Assembly: GCA_025331435.1 (NCBI GenBank)
Contig: JAIWNI010000014.1
Coordinates: 124,001 to 188,000 of the forward strand
DNA from: Choanephora cucurbitarum
Lineage: Eukaryota > Mucoromycota > Mucoromycetes > Mucorales > Choanephoraceae
DNA length: 64,000 bases
Direction: 5' to 3'
Shown here: piece by piece, positions 56,379-64,000 of the stretch
Layout of the letters: every line of letters starts with the position of its first letter
How positions within the stretch are numbered: the stretch's first letter is position 1
The notes under the pieces: model-generated
The model's database searches: none
Seen by the model: the letters and a program-made list of their open reading frames with translations, nothing else
Told to the model about the DNA's origin: nothing
Position numbers and translations under genes: made by a program

Positions 56379-59300
56379 ATGGATCAGCAGCATTTTCCTT
56401 TGCCTAATTCGAGTGAATTTCTTTCGCAAAAGGAGTCCATGGATCGTCTGCATTCATTCTCTCTCTTATCTGATTTAGCAATAGCGCTCAGTGACGCTCT
56501 GATGTACCCTAAATTAACAAAACAAGACGTGCTGGTAAAATGTGAACTTTACATTTCCTTATTTTGGAAACCCATAAATAATAACATTTAAAGATATTTT
56601 GATTTAGGATGCGATTGGCTACCTACTTCACGAATACGATGAAGCTGTACATATACAACTATTCGGATGCTTGATAAATCACAAGCTGCTAGAACAAGTA
56701 GATAACAACTTTTGTTTCAACATGGATCGAAACAATCCTATGACTGATTTATCAGGTGTGTTCTTACCTTTGACCAATTGCTATTCACCTTCTTGCGAGC
56801 CTTTTCATCCTACAACATGCTATTCGCCTTTATGTCCAAACAGATATAAGTTTAATCGGCTTTGCGTGATTAATTGCCCCGATTCCCAAGAGCAAGATTG
56901 TCACAAAAAGGAATGGGTATTTAATCATTATACAAACACATTGCAGGTAATTCAAGATTGAAATTTGTCTAAAGAAAAGAAAGCCTTGACAATGTAAACC
57001 TCTATCAGACTAGACGAAAGGCTCCCAAAGATTGGATTGAAAGTATACCCCAGCACTTGAAAGAGAATACAAACCGCGAAGAACTAAAGCGTCAAGCAGC
57101 TATCGCTGAACTTATACTGACTGAACAAAACTATGTAAATGACCTTGTTGTTTTGCAGCAGATATATGCTACTCCATTACTTGAATCCGAAGACATCATC
57201 GCCAGCCAATCTCGAAGAAAACGTTTTCACAAAAATGTGTTTGGAAATTATCTTAACATCACTCGTTTGCATCATGTATTTCGAGACAAGTTAGCATTGA
57301 GCCAACAGTCCGGTTTTTTTGTTGAAAGAGTTGGCACTTTACTGATGGAGCACATCACAAACTTAATGGAACCTTACATTCAGTACGCCTCTAACCACAT
57401 TAAGGCTATTCATTGTATCACCATTGAACAAAGACACAATCCCTTATTCAGTCGATTTCTTGAGCAACAAAATGCACAAAAATGCACTCGACGACTAGGT
57501 CTTCAGCATTATCTGACTTCGCCCACTCTTTGGATTGGAAAATTTAAGCTAATGATTGAGGCTATTCTAAAGCATACAAGCGATGACGCAGATCAGCTCT
57601 CGCTTCAAGCATCTTTGACAGCATTACACGACTTGCTGTGTCAAATGAATAGCTCAGCATCTAAAGCTTCAGATAATGACTTGCGATTCGAAGAATTACT
57701 GATTTCAATCTATGTACCTAACAGTCAAAACTCAAATGAACAACAGTTATTATCTATACCTCATCAAAGTCAACTTTTAGGCGAACATACCCTCTGGCTT
57801 GCTCGAGCCACACATCCTCTCATGCCATCTCTATGCCACATGTTCTTATTCTCGCATGCTCTTGTCCTCACGCATCCTCGTGTGCTACAAAATCGCACAG
57901 AGTACATAGTGATACCTGGATCGCTTATTCCTATTCCTTTCTTGACACTTGATTCAAATGCTACTACACTCATGCGACGTCTGTCGTTTGCATCAACCTC
58001 TATGGTATCAACACCAATTCACTTGATCACGAGTTTAAAGCGACAGAAAAGCGCGCATAACTTAGCAACCAATAAACCGGCAAAAGACAAGCATATAAAT
58101 CGAAGGAGCCATAGCTGTCGTTACCAACAGCAACATCGAGCAAAAAATACGTCTCCATGGGATTCTCCTCCACCTGTATCTCAACCAGAGCAAAGCCAGG
58201 TAGTAAAAAAGAACCGCCTCTTCCGCATCAAGACCAAGTTCTTTCGATTTAAGAACAAATGGAACGCAACTTCTTTATCTGCCCCTGTATCGCCTGTAAG
58301 TCAATCAGATGCAGACGGTAGCCAGGAATCTCCATGGGCCTGTCGAAGAGAATCGGCTCCTGCTGTCATTTGTTCAGATGATACTTGCGAAAGCAATCAA
58401 TTACTTCAGACAAAGCCATCTGGCAACCCTACAGCTCAGCAACAACGAAGAACCATTAAAGTATCACATATGGCTTATCCATTCAAAACGTTTCGATTGG
58501 AATTTGTCGCAAGACATGACCGATTGACTTGGGAAAACCTGCTACTAAATGCCATAGCATGCAAAAGTCAAGAAAGTACTTTATTTAAGAAAAAAATGGT
58601 ATACAGATCACTGTTGTCTTCTTCAGTGCCTCTTCCCTCTACTTTAGAGGTCTCTGGTTCATCAAATGACAGTAATGTTGGTGTTCAAAACATGATAAAG
58701 AAGACAAGATGTGCTTTCACATTTGGTAAGTAGGTAATGATAAACATTAGAAAATCTTCTCGTCTAATGTACTTTGTTTGTTTCGTCTTTAATGATAGTA
58801 CATAGATCTAAGACAACAGACATTCAGCAAGAAATGATAGCTATAGGAACACAACAAGGCATCTGGTTAGGATGCTTTGATGAAACGAGTTCGTTTCGAT
58901 GTGTTTTATCAGGATATGATGCACAGCAAATTGCTGTGTTCGAAAACAAATTGTTTGCACTTATACAATTCGACAAAGGATATGGGTTGACAGCTTACTC
59001 TCTTGAGTCTATATTAAGGCCGTGCAATGAAGATAATGATGACGGCATCAGAGCAAAAAAATTGTTTGAGCAAGGCCTTATTGAACCTTCCAATGTCTTG
59101 TGCTTCTCGATAGGTACGATTCAATACCGTTCCGTAGTTGTCTATCTGATTCGAAAGTGCCAATCCATTTGGTTAGTAATTCGCGTTTTGGACAACTTGA
59201 CAAGCACTACTGGTGAACGTCTAGAATGCGAGATGTCCATCAAAGATCCTACTGAAATCCAGATTATTGAAGACAGTGTCTTTGTGCGCTCAGAAAAATA

Positions 59301-59813
59301 TGGTATTGTGCGAGTGGATGTCTCGTTTAAGCCTTTGCTAGTATTTAGCTCTCAACCAGCATGGATTTTTGTGGGCGCAAATTCTGCCCTGGTGACTTTG
59401 CCTCATCAATCTCAGCATACTTTTGTTTGCGATAATCGAGTAGTCTATACAGTTCCTCTGTTTAAGCCAAAATTAGCAGTTAAAGACTTTATACCCACAA
59501 TCAAATTTGAATCACAAGTAAGTCAAACGACACGAGTGAATCATTATCTTGTTGGATTTTCTCCTACAACTATTGAGATACGAGACACCAAAACGGTAAG
59601 TTTTTCACATAGAAAAAAAAAAGTAGGCGAGACAACTTATGGAATACATAGTGTGAATTGTTTCAAGTTATCAAAGGAACGCATATCAAATTGATTTCTA
59701 CACCAAGTCATCATACTCAGCCAATTTTATTTATAATGACAAGTTCAAAAAACCCACATGCAACTTCCATGTATCAATTAGTACTCCCAGCCAAATCACA
59801 GAATACCGAATAG
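56379..59813 (+). CDS. Rom2/Rgf-type Rho1 guanine nucleotide exchange factor (DH-PH-CNH)
   Basis: Five exons in phase (56379-56534, 56608-56946, 57009-58725, 58799-59595, 59652-59813) give 1056 aa. The N-terminal part (FSLLSDLAIALSDALMYPKL .. LFGCLINHKLLEQVDNNFCF) resembles a DEP-like helical module with a Cys-rich insert. The DH domain starts at RQAAIAELILTEQNYVNDLV and includes LMEPYIQYASNHIKA and RLGLQHYLTSP. A split PH region with a long Ser/Pro/Arg insert follows, then a CNH domain (MIAIGTQQGIWLGCFDETSS ... KTCELFQVIKGTHIKLI). This is the fungal Rom1/2-Rgf1-3 layout, activating Rho1 for cell-wall integrity at the plasma membrane. The PH insert is longer than I would expect. Confidence 0.85.
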
Positions 59814-60013
59814 ATAAATAAATAAAAATTTGCTATTTTGTGAATATAGATATTAAAAAGGAAAAAAGAATGTAGAGATGTGTATGCATGTATGTAATAT
59901 GTATGTATGTAACAATAATAATGTAAGAGAATAATGAAGCCAAATCAGAATGGAATGTGATATAGATATAGAAATATGAATATACATAAACGGTGTTTTT
60001 CTTGTGCTGTTGC

Positions 60014-62144
60014 CTAAAGTGTATCAGATCCATGCAAGCATTTATGACGATTTGACTTATTGCCACTACTACTACTACTACCACTACTGTCATCACAATT
60101 TTCTAAGTGAAGGCTGTCAGACATACGGGTAGGAGTTGATGCACAGCCTTCGTCCTCTTGATCATCATGCTGAGGTAGGCGCATCCAACCATCGCCAGTG
60201 CTTTCAGATGTTTCAATTGGCTTCCAAATCAAATAAATCAAAAACGAGAGATATATAGTGCCTGAAACGCCAATTATGATAGCAGATGACTGATTAACTG
60301 CATGCTTCATGAACAGCAATATGTCAAACGCAACTACAATAAAAGTCAAAGTCCAACAAGCTATCTGCATCAGAAAAGACGGTCTAAATTCTCCTGATAA
60401 TATCTGAGACGATGTAGAGAGCTTGATAATAGGAATAAGCACAGTAGGTAAACAAACACTACAGATTAATGTTTACATATCAGTGAAAGACACTTGTTTG
60501 CATCGTCTGTGCACAATTACCTCTGTAACACATTAAGAAATTCACCCATTGTGTCAAAATGATCGACGGCAAAAATGGCCACCAACATTCCTGGAATAAG
60601 AGAAATGCTTCGTGTGGCAGCTACACGGTGCCAATCTTTTTTGAAGATATTACCAAAGAAACCTTCAGTAACATATTGACCTGCTAGAGTACCTGTCATG
60701 GTTGAACTTTGGCCAGCTTTTTAAGTACAAAAATAAAAAGAGGTAGAGAGAGGGAAGTGATCAATACTTATGTCTTCTTCCCCTTTTCTTTTTTCAAAAA
60801 TAGCTATATAGCTTTTGATCAACCTACCAGCAAGTAAACCGGCAGCCCATAGGTACTTTGCAGCAGATCCTAACGTTCCACTCAGCACTTCATCTGCATC
60901 ATCTAAGCCAGGAATTTTAATGGGACCTGTCTGATCTGGCTTGTAAAATACTTGAGCAAACACGACAACAATAGCCAGATTGACAAAAAAGGAGACACCT
61001 AATGCCAATATAGACTCAATGGCGAAATAAAAATTAGCTTCCTTGAGCTTTCGAATAGAAGGTTGCTGGCCTAAATCTCGAGACATGACAAGTGCACTAT
61101 GCAAAAACATATTATGAGGCATCACAATGGCACCTAGCATAGCTACTGCTTGAAATTCAGCATTCTTAGGCACATAAGGTATCACAACACCCTGAACAAT
61201 CTTGACAACATCAGGCTTAGACTGAAACAGTTCAATCCAAAAACAGGTAGCCATCATGGTAATCAAAACCATAAAAAATGCCTCCAAGCGACGTATACCG
61301 TACCGTTGAATCATCATGAAAGTGAATGTGTCTGTTGCTGTCATGAGCACGCCAGCCCAAAGTGGTAGTCGAAGCAAAATATGAAGTGCTACAGCAGTGC
61401 CCACAATCTCAAGAATATCTGCACCGATGATGGCCAGTTGTGCAAATGACCATAGGACGATCGTAAGACGTTTTGAATAGCTCTGCCGAATCAATTGAGC
61501 TAAATGCTTGCCAGTGATTGTACCTAGTCGTGCTGATAATAGTTGAAAAAAGAGACCTAATGTCAATTAGATTAGACGCCTTGTCTTCTAACTCCTCCCC
61601 TGCTTTTTTTTTTCTTTCCCTTCTTACTTTATTACCTATTACATGGGCCCAGAATAAAAGCCAGAGTAGACTACAACCAGCTACAGCACCTGTCTGTAGG
61701 TCAGACTCAAGATTTCCCGGGTCAAGATAAGCAATTGACCTATATCAACCAAAAATAGATACAGTTTGCATAAATTAACATTCAGCAATATCATTCTTTT
61801 CTCTTCGTCATTAACCTACATAAGCCAACCTAAAAATTAAGACAGGTAAGCCCTGTTGCCAACACTCCTTAAGTTGTTGTCTTACCTGGTCCCATATATG
61901 CCCATAACTTTCTGAAAGAAAACATAGATTCGGATACTGCACCTGTATCAATTTCAGGTTTTATCTCTAAATCTTGTCCAAATAGTCTACTATTGTTTTC
62001 GGAGCTTATTGAGTCACTTAAATTATCATTATCGTTGCTAGGGCAATGTCTTTTCTTTGTATTGGACAGTGCCTCTTCATGTTCTATTAAGCTGAGTATA
62101 TCCAGATCTTCTTCTGAGGTACGTCTAGCATCATGAGGCACCAT
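60014..62144 (-). CDS. NRAMP/SMF family divalent metal transporter
   Basis: Seven exons in phase give 580 aa: 62144-61886, a 10-nt microexon 61829-61820, 61739-61636, 61556-60828, 60716-60521, 60458-60014 (six coding blocks plus microexon as listed). Joined across the microexon the protein reads [20 protein letters not shown], the TM1 DPGN metal site; [20 protein letters not shown] is the TM6 MPHN site; [18 protein letters not shown] is the family signature after TM7. About 11 TM segments. It imports Mn2+/Fe2+ with protons at the plasma membrane or endosome. The N-terminus is an acidic cytosolic tail and the C-terminus a Ser-rich tail. Start chosen at the first ATG (62144). Confidence 0.94.
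61820..61829 (-). other. 10-nt microexon of the NRAMP gene
   Basis: Minus-strand GTTGGCTTAT between TTTTTAG and GTAGGT. It supplies the last two bases of a Gly codon, Trp, Leu and two bases of Met, restoring [15 protein letters not shown] in frame. Without it the phases of the flanking exons do not fit. Confidence 0.85.
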
Positions 62145-64000
62145 GATGAGTAAATGCAATAAATAAGAAAGCGAAAGACGAAAAAATAAATAAAAGAGAA
62201 AGATTTTGTAAAAAAAAAAAAATACGTAAACCTTTTATGGATTTCACATACACTTGTTTTTTTTGCGGATCGCAGTTTCTCGGACATTCATTGTTTTCTT
62301 TATCGGCATATGAGAAGAGGCAATATCTACTCGGTTAATAGCTCTTACACAAAAGCAGGTCTTTCTTATGATTAGTTTCAGAGAAATTTAAGCTAAGAGT
62401 GAATGGCTCAGTTATTAATAGATGCTAGCAACGGTTTAGATGCTCTAAAAAAAAGGGCTTTTTAAGATATTAAAGGTGCATCATTGAATTGCAACACCAA
62501 ACTCAGCTCAGTCTGAATACTCACATTATGATACCTGTATACAAAGATAATAAAAACCCTCGCTTTCATTTTGATTAGCTTTTTAGTTGCAACTCGATCA
62601 AAGGTTCTGAAGTCCAGAGTATCATGAAAATCTAGATTTTATTGGTGGCATAAGGTCATTTCGGGACTAATTTGAAGTACTTCAGGAATAAGTTTTCTGT
62701 GAAAAATCGATTTAAGACTGTTTGACCTAAGAATATGCTCGACTTAAGAGTATATTCCTTTGCAATAAAAACCGCTTTAAGTACTCATACATTATTTGAT
62801 GCAAGAGTGCCACTTGAGACAAGAGTAGCAAATGTTAACTCTCTTAAACCTAATGACTAATGCATACTACCACTAACCTAATTCAAGACACCGCTGGGTT
62901 TCAAGTTACAATCAAGATGGAGGATATCCTAAATCAAACATTTTTATATTAGCAACTAAAGCGCGTCTGTAAACACCTATCGAGAATCTCATCAAAGCGC
63001 CTTTTCCTCTCCAATAGTCTAATTTAATACTTTCGATGTCAAAATGTATTGAAAGCAGAAATTTTCTTTTACAAGACGTAATACACCTAATCTAGTGCGA
63101 TGAATCTGATGTGACTGATAAGTTAGGCAAATAAGGTTAAGTCAATCAAACAGGCTACCTTGGTGAGCCTTACTCTTAAAATTTTGGATCACTAAGAACA
63201 TGTACAAGATTTACGGATGTGCAAATGTACCTTTTCCATAACATGAACTGCCTAAAGCTTGTTTTGAGATAGCATTGAAAATAGGCGATATAATCGCAAA
63301 CACCTGTTACCCCTTATAACTGGTTTAGATATATTAAAGCATCATAACAACAATGACGAGTCGTATACAAACAAACAAACAGAAAAGACTGAAAGGCATC
63401 AGAATCTGAAAAGAGAGGCAAACTTTTGCAAAGATCAGCTTTGGTCGGAAAATTCGAAATGCTCATTGCAATTCCTGTCTGATTTATACTAACAAAACCA
63501 GCAAGATAAGCAAAGCCTTTAGAGAAATTCTTACAGGCAAGACCTTATCCTATTACCTACATGATCCCAATTCAATGAGCTCAAGGTACCAAAGCAATAA
63601 TCATATAGTCATAGACACAATGCGTATTTAACAGAGCTTCAGGAATGATGTGTCTGACTGATTTGCCTATTATATGTCTCCGTTTGATGCTATTTTATCA
63701 AGGAAGAAGTAATACTAAAGAAGAAGAAGAAAAAATCATTGACAAAGTGCTCTAGTTCATGACAAAGGCTAAAGGAGTTTCAATAGAAATATGTAGCAAT
63801 GACAAAATATAAGTTACACAAAAAACAAAGAATCTCATCATTGCTTTACCACTTCATTCACATGATGGTGGCCTACTAACTTTTTATACGTTATTTTCCC
63901 TTATAAATCTGATTTTTTTTTTATTTTGTACTTACTTATTTGGAAGTGTTTACAACAGACATGAGAAAAAGGGTAAAAAAGAAGGGGGAAAGAAAGGAAG
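62145..64000. other. Region without a supported gene
   Basis: The first 150 bp are the NRAMP promoter. TTAAGAGTAT-type motifs near 62725-62840 resemble the 48.6-kb repeat. A GAA run is at about 63717-63731. Otherwise no gene, tRNA or rRNA is recognised up to the window edge. Confidence 0.35.

Noticed and set aside
1..64000. tRNA, rRNA, CRISPR arrays or prokaryotic operon signals
   Set aside because: No GGTTCGAATCC-type tRNA arm with a cloverleaf, no rRNA sequence and no regularly spaced repeat array was seen; the DNA is eukaryotic. The only B-box-like motif is in the 14-kb repeat.

Overview
The window is AT-rich eukaryotic DNA with dense small introns (mostly about 40-110 nt, GT-AG), GT-poor short intergenic gaps around housekeeping genes, and many decayed DNA transposons. 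The gene content (dynactin p150, fungal conventional kinesin, Rom2-type Rho GEF with a CNH domain, Sds3, CBP4, an UPF0658 Golgi protein), together with a PD-(D/E)XK-like lineage family, Tc1/pogo relics and a Helitron, fits an early-diverging filamentous fungus, most likely Mucoromycota (Mucorales-like). Species is not assigned.

Layout. 0.4-9.7 kb: a CASTOR-like ACT-domain protein (-), a Tc1 relic, dynactin p150 (+, 12 exons, 1418 aa) and CCDC47 (-). 11.5-13.1 kb: a 438-aa protein with a PD-(D/E)XK signature. 14.0-14.3 kb: a tandem SINE-like repeat. 16-17 kb: another Tc1 relic. 17.6-18.9 kb: Sds3-like (-). 20.2-24.9 kb: a decayed Helitron (-) with a Tc1-like element (20246-21789) inserted in it at a TA. 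27.6-29.6 kb: a second 436-aa PD-(D/E)XK-like gene (-) with a MITE in one intron. 29.7-31.3 kb: a deletion-derived Tc1 element and a 5'-truncated copy of the 20-kb element. 32.6-46.0 kb: a housekeeping block of ATP12 (+), a CBS protein (-), RPP0 (-), PRP6 (+), UPF0658 (+) and kinesin-1 (-). 47-50 kb: a small secreted candidate, a bacterial-type sugar O-acetyltransferase, MITE-like repeats and CBP4. 50.5-55.2 kb: two 1277-bp arms in inverted orientation, each carrying the same dead transposase, flanking a third, decayed PD-(D/E)XK-like gene. 56.4-62.1 kb: Rho1 GEF (+) and an NRAMP metal transporter (-) that needs a 10-nt microexon.

How the genes fit together. The housekeeping genes are functionally independent. 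Dynactin and kinesin-1 are opposite-direction microtubule transport components; ATP12 and CBP4 are mitochondrial assembly factors; PRP6 and RPP0 serve splicing and translation; CCDC47 serves ER membrane-protein insertion. The most interesting theme is the three loci sharing an R/S-P-(D/E) ... E-x-K-P signature. In the two intact members the D and the E are exactly 18 residues apart and the proteins are 438 and 436 aa. All three sit in transposon-rich stretches. I infer they are members of a lineage-expanded nuclease-like family; no biochemical role can be read from sequence alone. Exon coordinates below were worked out by hand from splice-site and reading-frame consistency.
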